Source: Thalassia testudinum (Eukaryota > Streptophyta > Magnoliopsida > Alismatales > Hydrocharitaceae). From it: 64,000 nt of DNA. Location of the stretch: positions 59,270,501 to 59,334,500 of the forward strand of contig JAZHRO010000019.1 in NCBI GenBank assembly GCA_037157565.1, given 5' to 3'. Each line of letters opens with the position of its first letter. Position 1 is the first letter of the stretch. The translations under genes and the position numbers were made by a program. Below, one piece after another: positions 45,562 through 57,640 of the stretch. The notes under the pieces are model-generated. The model had not been told where the DNA came from. It did no database searches and worked only from the letters and a program-made list of their open reading frames with translations.

Positions 45562-46740
45562 ATTTGGATCAGAGGGTGGAATCGAGATGTAGAATCAGAA
45601 TTTTGATCAAGATGTAGAATAAAGTTGTGAAGTGATTAAATTAGAGAATCCCACTGAAAATGTATGTGTGTGCTTTAAGAAGAGATGAGGGACTGGAGGT
45701 GTTTTTGACCCAATCGAGGCTCCCAAAGATGTTTGGATGACTATAGAGGTTCAGGGTAGATATACCCCTGGATCGGAAAGTCATCCACCTGAGAATTACC
45801 TGGGTAGCCAGAGAGGGAGAGTCCCACAAAAACCCCTACACAGTAGAGTGTCCCCACGGGTTACAGGGTTTCCCCCACCTGACCTCTCTTGTCACTGATA
45901 TTCCAGGTAGACCAGAATGGGGACCTTGACCTCTTAAGTCTACCACTTTTAGATTGAAGGTGCTTTATGGTTTTCACTTGAACTTTAGATGTTTTGGTGT
46001 TGTGACCTAATTTGGAGGTTGGTTGACCCAAGGGGTCAACTTCACCTGACCTACCCTAAAGATGGCAGAATGATTCTAGGTCAAGACCTAGAAATCACCC
46101 TGATTTGACTCCCAGGTTACTAGGTCCAAGGTTTTTAAGATTCAAGTGATTTTAGAGCTCAATTTTAGGGTTTGTCTTGCTTATATTTTTTCAATCAAGA
46201 GCTTGGGTAGCACACTGATGCGGGTGTGTTCGTTTCCTTTTATTCAAGCATGTGTGAACTAGCACTTCAAAACCCTACTGTAGAAACCCTAATTTGGTTC
46301 TATTTCCATTCCCCTTTGCTTTTCACAAAAGTTCTCTTTGGACTTCAAACAAGAAGTGTGTAGTCCATGGTGGTTCGGAAATTAAGCGTGATTCTTAATA
46401 GGCACAGGAATTTGTGGGGTAGGATCCCTAAAAAAAATCACTTCAACTTCAATTAGATTTGAAAATTTATTTCGCAAATCAGGAAACTAGCCTTTTTAAG
46501 TGATAATTACTATAAAGAGAAGGCAAGTAATTCCTATTTTGATTGCTCCCTTTTGTCTTTCAAGGATTAGGAGATGGATTTAGGGAAGAAGAGAGAGTTT
46601 ACCTACCCTGGAGTGGTTGATTCATGCTGGAGATTTCCTCGTGAAATACCTTGTAGAATCATAGCAAAACAAAATAGGGCAAGTTAATGTTCAAATATAA
46701 TAAAAAATAATGTAGAGACTAGTGATAAATTATGCGTTGC
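45562..46740 (-). other. 5' leader of element C
   Basis: Between primer site and ORF. The part at about 45740-45960 matches 60495-60715 in element D (for example ACACAGTAGAGTGTCCCCACGG with one difference). No coding region. Confidence 0.75.
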
Positions 46741-46758
46741 TCTCCGGCAACGACGCCA
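46741..46758 (-). promoter_or_regulatory. Primer binding site, tRNA-Asp type, element C
   Basis: TGGCGTCGTTGCCGGAGA on minus, three bases from the LTR; two differences from the tRNA-Asp complement seen in element A. Confidence 0.88.
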
Positions 46759-46761
46759 AAA

Positions 46762-49565
46762 TGTTTACACAGAAGGTGAGATCGGTTTATAAAGAATAAA
46801 TACTTTGTCGTAGTATAGTTAAAATCACCTTGTAAACAAATAAGAATTTTTATTACTCGAATGTTAAGTCCGAGGTCGAACACAGGGAGCAAATGGAATT
46901 TATGCACTAATCTTAATAGATGTAATTTGAACACTTAAAGTTACTCAAAATCTACTTCAAAATATAATGCAGGAGTTTATGAATACTAAAATATAGCAAT
47001 AAAAGAGAAATTGAGAGGAATAGAATAAAAAGGTTGATTCTTCTTCTCTTGGCTCTCTCTTTAGCTTCCTCTTATTTTCTTCTTTGGTTCTTCTTTCCTT
47101 CTCTACCTTCTTCTTGGCTTCTTTTCTTTCTTTTCCTCTTTGACTTTCTTCTTTGGATCTTCTCTGACTTTAGCTCTTTTTACTTTAGCCGTGCCTTCTT
47201 TCTTCTTCTTTGATTTCTCCTTCCTTCTTCTTCCTTGCCTTTGGCTCTTCTTTCGTTCTTTTTCCTTCCCTGCCTTTCTTCCTTGGCTTCTGATTTCATT
47301 CTTTCTCTTTCTTCTTTAGCCACACCTTCTTCTTTCTTCTTTTCTTTAGCTTCCTCAGCTTCTGCCCTTTTCTTTTCCTCCTTAGCTCCTCTGTGGCTGC
47401 AGCTTCCTCTCCCTTCTTCCTTTCCCTGCACACAAGAGTGCAAAACCTACCCTTACCATCCCCAGCGTACGCTCTCTCTCTTTCTCTCTCTTGGGTTTGC
47501 TCCCAGAGCCAATCGGGTATATAGGTTGGTTCAAGCGTACCCGGGTCCTGGCACACCTGCTTGGGTGGTGTGCGAGGAGTGCAGCGTAAACGAGTCATGC
47601 AGCCAGGCCCACATAGCGTGGGTCACGGACGAGGCGGGTGAGCAGGCGAGGGGACCTCACCCCGTGTTCGGAGGCAACCAAGAGAAAACACAAAAATAAT
47701 TTAAAGTACTCAATGCGCTTCAAACTTTCTGAGGTGGGACTAAAAGTCCCACCCGCTTCTTGTGCACCTGCAGGAGGTTGCTATGCCTAATTGCTGCAGC
47801 TGTGACATCTCTCAAAGTCAATTGCCTGGCTGAATGCATGCATGAGGTGAATCCGCATCACCTGGGACCTGAGACTTGGAGCGCAACTTCCTGGAGTGAG
47901 ATTGCGAGCTTCTTCGAGTCTACGCTAATGGCGATGGAGGCTCAACCCTGCGATCAATCAATACGGCCTTGCAGCCTCATTAAACCACACAGGAAGCTTC
48001 GTTGTGGCACGGCGAAGGTGTTGCGGTAGGTGGCTGGTCGTGGGGTGGCCTAGGCATGCGTGCCTAGGTCGGTCTGTGGCCGTGAATGTGGGTTTGGTCA
48101 GGGGGAGTTTGTGGAGGTGATGGCGGTCGATGGAGATGGGGAAAGTGCTCAGTGGATGATGGCGGAGGTTCTGAGGGGTCTGGCGAGGTGGATGGAGGCG
48201 TGGAGGTGACAGAGACACCTCGCCGGTGGTCTGCCGGAGGTGGAGAAGAGGTGGTGGTTTGCGGTGTCGAGGGGTTGAAAATAGAAATAAAGAAGGGAGA
48301 AATGAGGAGAGGAGAGAGGGGAAGAGATATAACCTACTTAAGGGACGAAGGGAGATAGGAGGGCTGCTGGTGCGTACTTGCCACCACCAGAGACGAAGGT
48401 GCCAGTAGGGGGTGACGGCAACGACAAAGGGGTGTTTGGTGCCAACGCTGGTACAGCACGACGTGGAGGAAGGTGGTGAAGATAGCTCTGCCACTGGTAC
48501 TATGGCAGAGCGACGAGAAGGAGGAGGAGTCGCCGGAGCTCACTGAACACTTGGCCGGTGGAGAAGGGAGAAAATTGGAGGGTTTTCTCTGGCAAAGCCA
48601 AGCTGAATCTGAGCGGCAGGGACAGGGGGTCCTTTTATAGGTACTGGTAGAGGTTCTTGTGCTTGGAAGGCAAGCTTCCAAGCATAAGAATCCTCACTGG
48701 AGTAGGAATGTGCAAGAGATACCCATGTCTCTCGAGCATTCGCATGAGAGATTGGATGCGAATCAGGGCTAGAGATTACGTTTAGATGATAGGGAATTCC
48801 TCAGAGAATCTCCCTTTCAAATCTGACAGGGGATCTCTGAGGAATCAGGGAGAAATCATCCTTGAATCCTCGCCGGAGTAGGACTCCTCCACTGTAATGG
48901 TGAAGGGACCTAATTGCAAAGAGTGGCGAGGAAAATAGGGGGGTCTGTGTAATGGTTTTCAAAAGCTAAGGGTCAAAATGTAATTGGGTGGACTGTTTTG
49001 CAAAGTAGGTCAAGGTGACCTCCCCTTAGGTTCAAATTTTGGTAAAAACCTAATTTATACCTAAGGAATCCAATGGTGAAGTTGGATTTTAAGTTTTACT
49101 ACGTTTGACTGGATATTTTGCACAAAAACCCAAATTAAGGCAAATAATTAGCTAGGACCCCTATTTAGGTCAAAATAGGCCAAATTGAAGGTTCTAAACC
49201 CTAGGAGATATTTTTCCATGAATTTTGGACGGTTTATTTTATTTTTATCGTGACTAGAACCTTCTTGAATTGAGTCTGTTTTAGGGTTGCAAGAAGTCAT
49301 TTAATTCTTAGATTGCACATGAACCCATTTCTGATTGAACCAACCCACTTTTTATCTTGTTAAGACCAATTAACCTATGTTTATCCCCTGAGAAATCCTG
49401 TTGATGTACTGCAATGGTAAAATTACAGTTTTACCATTTGTTTCTTATTTTCTTCTCAAAACAGTTATTCCTTAAATTAGGCCCTTCTCTAGGTTATATA
49501 GGAGCTTTTGTTCTCTTTTCTAGGTCAAAATGAGCTAGATAGGGCTCATGATGGTGTTCCCATCA
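46762..49565 (-). repeat. 5' LTR of element C
   Basis: Pairs with 39142-41970. Minus-strand TATA at 48631-48640. It ends CCCATCA at 49565 directly before the CCTGT duplication. The pyrimidine-rich tract at 47030-47440 gives spurious frames. Confidence 0.95.
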
Positions 49566-50483
49566 CCTGTCTTCATCTGTGTCATGCCATACCAGAGGGC
49601 GCCCCTTTATCTCCGTCTTCGTCGCCATCCCCCTCTACCAGAGCACCTTCTTCCCCGATGCCGGCCTACCAACGCCGGTGCTGTTCGTCCCCCTTCGTCC
49701 ATTAGTTTAGGGTTAGCTTAGCATCTTTTAGCTCTTAGGTTAGTTTCCTTCTCCAAAAAGCCAAAAATAGCCCTCGACGTCGACGCTCACCTTCGTCTTC
49801 CCCGTCTTTAACCACTCCTCCAGCAAGTCCATCTCACCTCCACAAACCACCAATCAACTCGCCAACCACCTCACAACCATTGCCGGATCACACCCTACCA
49901 AACCCCTCTCCCTATTTGCCTTCCCATTCACCCAAACCCTCTGCCAAACACCACGCCCTCCGCACCAACAGTATGAGGTCGTTAGACCTCCTCACTCCAC
50001 CAATCACCTCCTCATCACCATGGTTACATTCGTCGTCGACCAACGATGCTTCCTGAGTGCTTTAACATGGTTGAGAGGCCTTATTCTTGGTTTTTAGGTA
50101 GCAGATCATCGTCGCCATTGATGAAGCTTGAAGCCTTGCTCCAGGCATCGCGAGCCCCAGGTGAAGTCCCAAGCGCTGTGGCTTTGCTCAAGGAATGCGC
50201 TCAGGACTCCAATTGAGGGGAATACCCCCACCATCAGGTGCAATCAGACAGAGAAGCATCAGCGCAGCACACGCGAAGGAAGGGTAGGATATTAGTCCCA
50301 CCTCGGAAGCTGACAAGCACGCTCACCTGCATAAATTGAAAAAGTCTCATAGGTTGTTCGCCTCAGCAAGCACAGGGGGTGAGGTCCCCGCACGTGCCTC
50401 ACATGCGCCTTGCCCATGACACTGCTCTCATGGGTCTGGCGTTGATCCGATTATCCGCCTAAACTTAAGCACTCCTCGCTCAC
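49566..50483 (+). repeat. Athila-type LTR, 3' continuation (after element C)
   Basis: Begins with the CCTGT duplication and continues the LTR that broke off at 39141. It aligns with the reverse complement of the R/U5 part of LTR C, for example TAGTCCCACCTC near 50300 and GGGGTGAGGTCCCC near 50375. It is cut at 50483 by element D; the rest is beyond the window. Confidence 0.8.
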
Positions 50484-52318
50484 AGTTCTCAACGTTTTTG
50501 CGCGGGTTTAAAGTATATCACGTTGTAGTATAACCGACAAAACGTTTAAACAAATATAAGGAATTTTATTACTCGAAAAACTAAAGTATCCGTGGTCAAA
50601 CACAGGGAGCAAGCTCAGTACTTTTTAAAACCAAAGAATACAACTGTTAAATGAAAAGGATTGATTCAAAAAGGATTTATGAAATAAAAATAGAATTGGA
50701 CGTCTTAAATGTAATCTCCTTTCTCTCTTCTTCTTCGTTGCTCTTCTCTCTTTCTGGTTTTGCTTCTTGTCTTGTGCAGGCTTCTTCCTGCCTTTGTTTC
50801 TTTTCTCTTATTTCTTCTTCTGCCTTGCCTTTCTTCTTCTTCTTCTTCACTTGGCCTCTCTTCGTTCTTCTCTCTCTTCTGCCTTGTCTTCCTTCTTCTT
50901 TCTTCTTCTCTGCGCAAACTTCTCCTTTCACTGCTACACAGCCTCTTCTTTCTTCTCTTCCTGTTCTGCAGCTGCTTCCTTTGCTTCTTCCTTCTTGCAC
51001 ACACCACAGCCGCGAAGCAAAACCTAGCCCCGTCCCTCTACCCAAGCGTCTCTCTCTCTCACAAGCAATTCGCTCAAGGATGCTCTCCCAGAGCCACATG
51101 GGTAGTCGGGTAGGATTCGCACCCGGGACCAGGTGCACCGGCAAGTGGTGATGCGCGAGGAGTGCGTAGGTTTAGGTCGGGTCGAATCCCGCTAGATCTA
51201 CGAGGTCAAGCCGCGGACGAGGCGGGTGTGAGGGCAGGTGAGGGACCTCACCCCTGTGCTTACGGAGGCAATGGGCTTAAAACACAAAAACAATTTATAT
51301 GATACCTGTGTTTTGCAATCCCACGATGTGGGACTATCTGGTCGGTCCTACTTTCGCGCCCGCAGAGCTTTCGTCGCGCGATTGCTCCAGCTGTTGGCCT
51401 CTCTGTGCGACTTGCTAGCCTCACTCACTCCGCGACACTCGCGTGAGTCTGCTGCACCTGTAGCCTGGGAGTCCTGGTACCTGAAGCTGCTACAAGCTCC
51501 TTGCTGCTTCGGCTGATAATGGCGGCCGGAGCTTAAACCTGTCACACACAAGAACGGCCTATTGGCCCAATCAGATTGGCTAGAAACCTTCGCCATGGCA
51601 CGGCGAAGGCGGTGGGCGGTGCTGCAGGTTGCAGGTCGGCCTAGGCGTGCGTGCCTAGGTCAACCTGTGGCCGGAGATGTTGAGTTGTTTGGGGGGTGAT
51701 TGTGGAGGTCTGGAGTGGCAGTGGTGGGGTGAAGTGAGTGCCTGGTGGTGAGGCGGAGCTCACGAGGGGGTTGGCGAGCCGTGTGGAGGGGCGGAGTGGT
51801 GTGGGCAGCTCGCCGGAGGGCGGTCGGAGGCGAGGACGATGGAGGTGGTTAGGCACTGTCGAGGGGTAATCTGATAAAATAGCATGGGAAAAGAGAGAGG
51901 AGAGGAGGGAGAAGGTATCTGGAGTGGTCTGGAAGGAAGGGAGGCGGCGGAGAGGACGGCGCGTAACTGCCGTCGTCGGGGAAGAAGGACCCTGAGGGAG
52001 GAAGCGGCGACGAAGATAAGGTCAGGGGCACGCGCGCGTGGTACAGCGCGACGCGGGAGGAAGTGGCGAAGTTGACTCTGCTGCTGGTATGGCAGTAGAG
52101 CGACAAGAAGGAGGGGTGGAGGTCGCCGGAGCTTGCGGGTCATTTGGCCGGAGATGGGAGAGAGGGAATTTGGAGGGGATCTCCGTCAAAATCAAGCTTA
52201 GGTTCTGCAGCAGGAGGTGTAGTCTCTTTTATAGATGCTGGGCCGGGTGTGCAGAGCGTGGAGGGCATGCCTGCGTCTGAGGTTGGTCGCCGGAGATGGA
52301 AAGAAGTTAAGATACCCA

Positions 52319-52346
52319 AATCTCTCGTGCGTTCGCACGAGAGATT
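52319..52346 (-). other. Perfect palindromic hairpin upstream of the TATA box, LTR D
   Basis: AATCTCTCGTGCG and CGCACGAGAGATT form a 13-bp stem with a 2-base loop about 90 bases upstream of the TATA box. It recurs in the right LTR at about 63262-63289, with imperfect versions in LTR C (41105-41130; 48726-48752) and at 38882-38907. Confidence 0.8.
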
Positions 52347-52388
52347 GGGTTCACACCAGCGGTTGTGATCAGCCTTAAATGGAAGGGA

Positions 52389-52438
52389 ATTCCTCAGAGA
52401 ATCTCCCTTCCATTTCTGGGAGAGAATCTCTGAGGAAT
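52389..52438 (-). other. Second hairpin in U3 of LTR D
   Basis: ATTCCTCAGAGA (52389-52400) and TCTCTGAGGAAT (52427-52438) are perfect complements. Homologous arms are in LTR C at about 41170-41230 and in the right LTR D. Confidence 0.75.
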
Positions 52439-53171
52439 CAGAGAGGAATCCCTCTCTAAACTTCGCCGGAGCTCGGTTCTGCCCTAACAATGGCGGCAGG
52501 ACCAGATTGCAAAGGGGGCGAAGAACTTAGGGGGCTCTCTGCAAAGATATTCAAAAGATAGGGACCAAATTATGATATGGGTGTACTGAATTGCAAAGTA
52601 GGTCAAGATGACCTCCCCTTAGGTCCAAATTTTGGTACAAACCTTATTTTGACCTAAGGAATCCAATGGTGAAGTTGAATTTTAGGTTTGACCACGTTTG
52701 ACTGGATATTTTGTGAAAAAACCCAAATTAGGTTAATTGAAGAGCTAGGACCCTATTTTAGGTCAAACTGGGTTCCAAAGGCCAAATTAAGTGTTCTAAA
52801 CCCTCGAGAATATTTTTCCATGATTTTTAGAGGGTTTAATTGATTTTTAATCTGGCCGGGACCTTGTTAATTTAAGTGGGTCTGTTTTAGGGTTACCAAA
52901 TGTCATTTAATTCCTAGCTTGCGCATAAACCCTTTTCTGATTGACTCAACCCACTTTTTATCTTATTTAGACCATTTGACCTATGTTTTGCGTTTGATAA
53001 ATCCCATTTATGTACTGCAATGGTAAAATTACAGTTTTAACCTTTATTTCATGTTTTCTTCTCAGAGCACTTGTTCCTTCAGTTAAGCCTTCTTCTAGGT
53101 TATGTAGGAGCTTTTATCTTCTTTATTGGGTCAAAATGAGCTAGTTATGGCTCATGATGAGGCTCTCATCA

Positions 53172-53183
53172 TACCCCCATGCC
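53172..53183 (-). promoter_or_regulatory. Polypurine tract at the 3' LTR, element D
   Basis: GGCATGGGGGTA on minus followed by TGATGAGAGCC, the LTR start. Confidence 0.87.
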
Positions 53184-53618
53184 TAGCTTTTGCTAGTCCC
53201 TTAGCAAAATTTCAAGGTTTTAACTTCCGTTCTAGACCCTGAATGTTTGTCAACAATTATGATAAGTGCTTCTCCTTTTATTTTGTGATTAGGTAGTAAT
53301 GCTGATACTAGGCCTAAAGGTACTCAAGTACCAACTAAAATCCGGACCTGTTCCGCTTTAGCCTCAGTCCTCCACAAAGGTTTCTACGGCCCACAGAAAC
53401 TAACCTAGGGTTTGTTGGACTCCGTGGTTAAAGCACCTGTGCTTGAGACATTTTTAGCCTAAGTTCAGATTGCAGTGCGTTTCTTTGTAAGAGAGAGATA
53501 GAAGATTTATTTGTTTGGAGAGGTTTTCTCCCTCTTTTCTTTTTATTTCTAGCTTCGGATTAGCTTCTCAACACGGTCTGTATCGGATTCCTCGTCCCCA
53601 TCATCAATCCTCAAGGGT

Positions 53619-53767
53619 CCCTGGCTTTTGAGATTTCGGGATAATCCCTCCCATGGCAACCCCCAGAACCCTGGCTTTTGAGATTTTGTGATAATCCCGC
53701 CCATGGCGTTCCGTGGCCAAATTCAGACCCTGGCGATCGACATTTCGTGATAATGCCTCCCATGGCA
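53619..53767 (-). repeat. Three-unit tandem repeat, element D
   Basis: Units of 50-59 bases starting CCCTGGC and containing GTGATAAT and CCCATGGC blocks; shared with element C at 42420-42573. Confidence 0.75.
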
Positions 53768-54454
53768 TCTGAACCAGCAGAGTGCTTACATGCCCCCAGT
53801 AGGATATTTAAATATCCTATGAGACAAGCACCGAGGAGACGATATGTTGTTACGCATCTTCGAGGGAAATTTCCCGCCTCTCCGCGCTGGGAACTCGTCC
53901 AAATCAATTTGTGTTGATTGGCCGCTCCTACTCTAGGTGACTTTTTCAGAACATTCAACGCTTTTCGCGTGATTTGGATGTTTATGCGCACTGAACCCGA
54001 CTGTGTGTGAATTTGGGGTGCTTAGGTTACCGAATCCCGTAAACCGGAGGTCAGTTAACGAGGCCGAATACTTCCTAAGCCTTAGACCTAATACTCAAAC
54101 TTCGCATTTTCCTCAACCTCTTGAGGACTATCCAGATTTTAATGGATATGTGAATTTTTAAGCTAAAGATACTAGCCCAAGAGGCCTAAGACCAGCGTTC
54201 CCGCTAATCTCTTGTTATATCTCCGTAGCACTTTTCTTTTCTTTTTCTTGATTCGGTCTAGAACTTCAGTTAACTCCTTAATCTTTTACTAATGACTATT
54301 TCTTTTCATTTTCATTTTGTGCTCATTTTGTCATTTTTCTTTCTTTTCCTCCTCTCATTTGTATGACCCTGAATTGTTCCTCCCCTCTATCAAGTCTTTT
54401 TTTTTTTAATGAAACCCTTTCTTGATATGAATTTTCTGACAATTTGCACTTTCA

Positions 54455-54468
54455 TACCCCCCCATGCC
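54455..54468 (-). promoter_or_regulatory. Internal polypurine tract, element D
   Basis: GGCATGGGGGGGTA on minus, 1.27 kb from the LTR tract; same place as in A and C. Confidence 0.6.
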
Positions 54469-54756
54469 TAAGATTTGCAATGTCCCCATTGTAAATTAGG
54501 TGGGTTCGAATTCAGCTTAGTTCATGCATTAGGATAGGTGTGTAGTGAGTGAATGGGTCGAAGTGACCTGTTGCGAACGATTTCTAATCTCGGGTAGGTA
54601 TACCTGAGGTGAAGTCGGTTGTTCTAATGGATGAACCCTAAAGTGCAATATGAGTTCTGCATAGAGATGTCAGAAAAGGTTTCGGGTTTTTCAAAGAATG
54701 ACAAGTTGCCTCCCGTTAAGCGCTGAGTTTTACGCCATCGATTGGGCGCAATGAGC

Positions 54757-55900
54757 TCAAGAGGAATGAAGGGTAAAGGATGACTCAGCCAAATCTATAT
54801 CAGTCATGTCAATGAACGGCTTGAGTCTCTGACCGTTCACGACAAAGGGTTCAGAATCGTGGCTGAGTGGGCTGATTTCAATGGCTCCATTTCCGAAGAT
54901 TTGTCGGACTAGGTGGGGTCCGACCCACTTGGATCTTAGCTTCCCTGGGAATAATTTTAGTCGGGCATCAAAGAGTAAAACTTTTTGACCAGGATGAAAG
55001 ACCTTTCTAGAAATGTGTTTGTCGTGAAAAGCTTTAACCCGTTCCTTGTAAATTCGTGAGTTCTCATACACATCGTGCCGTAATTCATCGATCTCGCTCA
55101 TTTGAAGTCTTCTGTGGGTTCCAGCCTTAGAAAGGTCGAGATTACAGGTCTGTACTGCCCAATAGGCTTTATGCTCCAACTCGACGGGGAGGTGACATGC
55201 CTTCCCGTACACTAGTCTGAAGGGAGACATTCCTAATTGGGTCTTGTGGGCGGTCCTATAGGCCCACAATGCTTCCGGAAGTCGAGAAGACCAATCTTTT
55301 CTATCAGGTCGAACAGTAACCTGAAGGATCTTCTTGATCTCTCGGTTAGATAGCTCAGCTAGACCATTAGTTTGGGGGTGGTAAGGAGTAGAGATTCGGT
55401 GTGACACCCAGTATTTGGTCATCAGTGACCTGAACTGAGCGTTTGTAAAATGGGTCCCTCTGTCGGAAATTATAGCACGCGGAATCTCGAACCTTGCGAA
55501 AATCTTTTGATGGAGGAATTTTATAACGACTTTATGATTGTTGGTTCGGGTCGGAATGGCTTCTATCCACTTGGAAACATAGTCAACTGCGAGTAAGATG
55601 TATTCGAAGCCATCCGAGGTCGGAAAGGGTCCCATGAAATCAATCCCCCAAATATCAAAAATTTCGCATACCAAGATCGGCTGTAGAGGCATCATGTCTC
55701 GATGGCTCATGTTTCCCAGAGTCTGGCAACGGGAACATGCCTTACAGTGATCGTATGCATCCTTGAAAATTGTGGGCCAGTAAAAGCCACACTAGAGGAC
55801 TTTTGATGCGGTTTTATGTCCAGAAAAATGTCCACCGCATACCTGGTCATGGCAGAATGAGAGTATGTCTTTGATTTCCACTTCCGCGACGCACCGTCGA
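54757..55900 (-). pseudogene. pol: Integrase, element D
   Basis: The zinc region has CHDQVCGGHFSGHKTASKVL, a TAG stop at 55792-55794 (CAG expected), CGFYWP and CSRCQ. The core has [28 protein letters not shown] and [15 protein letters not shown], so the D, D, E triad is complete. [16 protein letters not shown] marks the C-terminal module. The 317-residue frame from 55710 is open to its natural end TLHSS. No chromodomain. Confidence 0.93.
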
Positions 55901-56474
55901 ATTATCTGATCAGCACCAATGTGGAATAGATACGGGTCTTCCCATAGGTAATACTTGGCATCGGACCGCAATTTATCCTTTTTGGCCTTAGGCCAATCGG
56001 GTGGAATCTGGTGTGATGCCAGGTAATTAACTATATCAGCGAACCATGGAAGACTTGCACTGATAGTCAGGAGGTGCTCATCAGGAAAATGTTCTGTAAT
56101 AGGTCCGGAAGGGTCAATTATTTCAGAAGGAAGGCGGGACAAGTGATCAGCTACCACATTGTGCTTTCCCGCCTTGTCGCGAATCTCGAGGTCAAATTCT
56201 TGCAATAGTAAGATCCATCGGATTAATCGAGGTTTCGCGTCCTTCTTAGCAAGGAGATGCCTCACAGCTGTGTGATCCGAGTATATGATAACACGGGAAC
56301 CTAGAAGGTATGATCTAAATTTTTCAGGGCAAATACTACGACCAGCAGCTCTTTCTCAGTAACCGTATAGTTACGCTGAGCCTCATCCAGTGTTTTGCTG
56401 GCGTAGTAAATGACCACAGGTTTCCCATCAATTTTTTGCCCCAAAACCACTCCTACAGCGAAGTCAGATGCATC
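55901..56474 (-). pseudogene. pol: RNase H and connection, element D
   Basis: After the TGA at 56475-56477 (Cys expected: EIM*DASDFAVGV) the frame reads DASDFAVGVVLGQ, ASKTLDEAQRNYTVTEKELL, then a frameshift at about 56325; the other frame continues with [20 protein letters not shown] and NVVADHLSRL. The Asp, Glu and Asp residues are all present in sequence. Confidence 0.85.
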
Positions 56475-56477
56475 TCA

Positions 56478-57640
56478 CATGATCTCAAAGGGTTGAGACC
56501 AATCAGGGGACTGTAGGATTGGGGCTTGGGTGACTCGGTCACGTAGGATCTCAAATGCTTGAGTGCATTCCTTGGAAATTTTGAAAGGCACATCCTTGGA
56601 GAGAAGATTAGTCAGGGGGCGCGCGATTTTGGAGAAATTAGGGATGCATTGACGGTAGAAACCGACGTGCCCCAAAAAAGATCGGATGTCCTTAATCGAG
56701 CTAGGCATAGGGAGCTTGGAAATCAGGTTAACCTTAGCTCGATCCACTTGGATGCCTTTCTCCGAGATTAAATGTCCCAGGACAATTCCCTCAGGCACCA
56801 TGAAATGGCTCTTTTCCCAGGAAAGAACCAAATTCACCTCGATACACCGCCTGAGTATATGGACCAAGTGTTGGAGGCAATCGTCAAATGATTGTCCAAA
56901 AACTGAAAAGTCATCCATGAAGACTTCCAGATAATCACCTACCATATCTGAGAATATGGCAAGCATGCACTGCTGAAAAGTTGCAGGTGCATTGCAGAGA
57001 CCGAACGGCATCCTTCGAAACGCGTACGTCCCGAAGGGGTAGGTGAATGTGGTCTTTTCTTGGTCCTCTGGATGGATTGCCACCTGATTGTAACCGGAGT
57101 ACCCGTTAAGAAAGCAGAAGAATCTATTTCCCGCTAGTTTCTCGAGGATCTGATCAATAAACGGTAGTGGGAAATGATCCTTCTTCGTGGAGGAATTGAG
57201 TCTTCTGTAATCAATGCAGACTCTCCACGAATTAGCTATTCGGGTAGGAATGATTTCTCTGATTTTAGTCGTGATGATGGTAAGTCCTGCCTTCTTAGGC
57301 ACCACTTGTATTGGACTCACCCAACGACTGTCGGAGATCGGGTAGATGATCCCTGCATCTAACCACTTTATGATCTCCTTTTTCACGACCTCCTGTAGGT
57401 TAGGGTTTAGGCGTCTTTGCATTTCTCTTGAAGGTCGTGAGCCTTCTTCTGTGTAGATTCGATGTGTGTAGTATGAAGGGCTTATACCAGTCAAATCATC
57501 GAGAGTCCATCCAATGGCTCTACGATGTTGCTGGAGAACAGAAATCAAAGGGAGTTCCTGGTCAGGTGTGAGTTGAGAATTGATAATCATAGGAAACGTC
57601 TGATTTGAATCCAAAAAGACGTACTTCAGATGTTCGGGAA
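56478..57640 (-). pseudogene. pol: Reverse transcriptase, element D
   Basis: Motifs in order: SWRVCIDYRRLNSSTKKDHF; motif A reads FCFLNGYSGYNQ, with Asn in place of the catalytic Asp (codon AAC); TYAFRRMPFGLCNAPATF; YLEVFMDDFSVFG; SHFMVPEGIVLGH; KDIRSFLGHVGFYRQCI. It is in one open frame of 738 codons with protease. The missing Asp should abolish polymerase activity. Confidence 0.93.

Larger units (their letters stand above)
39142..49565 (-). mobile_element. Element C: non-autonomous Athila-type retrotransposon
   Basis: A 10.4-kb element on minus with two 2.8-kb LTRs, a tRNA-Asp primer site, two polypurine tracts and CCTGT duplications. The 4.8-kb interior has no gag, protease, RT or integrase. 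It encodes one acidic protein instead. Its leader (about 45740-45960) and 3' region (about 42000-42600) match those of element D closely enough to align by eye. It would depend on proteins from an autonomous relative. Confidence 0.92.
50484..53171 (-). repeat. 3' LTR of element D
   Basis: Read on minus: TGATGAGAGCC at 53171 to AGAACT at 50484, where the partner ends AGAACA; one terminal base has mutated. TATA at 52226-52234. Pyrimidine-rich tract at 50710-50990 (+). About 2.7 kb. Confidence 0.94.
53184..54756 (-). other. 3' noncoding region of element D
   Basis: Between integrase and the 3' LTR. It holds the three-unit tandem repeat (units start at 53619, 53669 and 53728) and the internal polypurine tract; no env-like coding region. 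Homologous to 41983-43600 of element C. Confidence 0.75.

Noticed and set aside
53619..53767. CRISPR-like array
   Set aside because: Three diverged direct units without unique spacers, in a plant retroelement 3' region.
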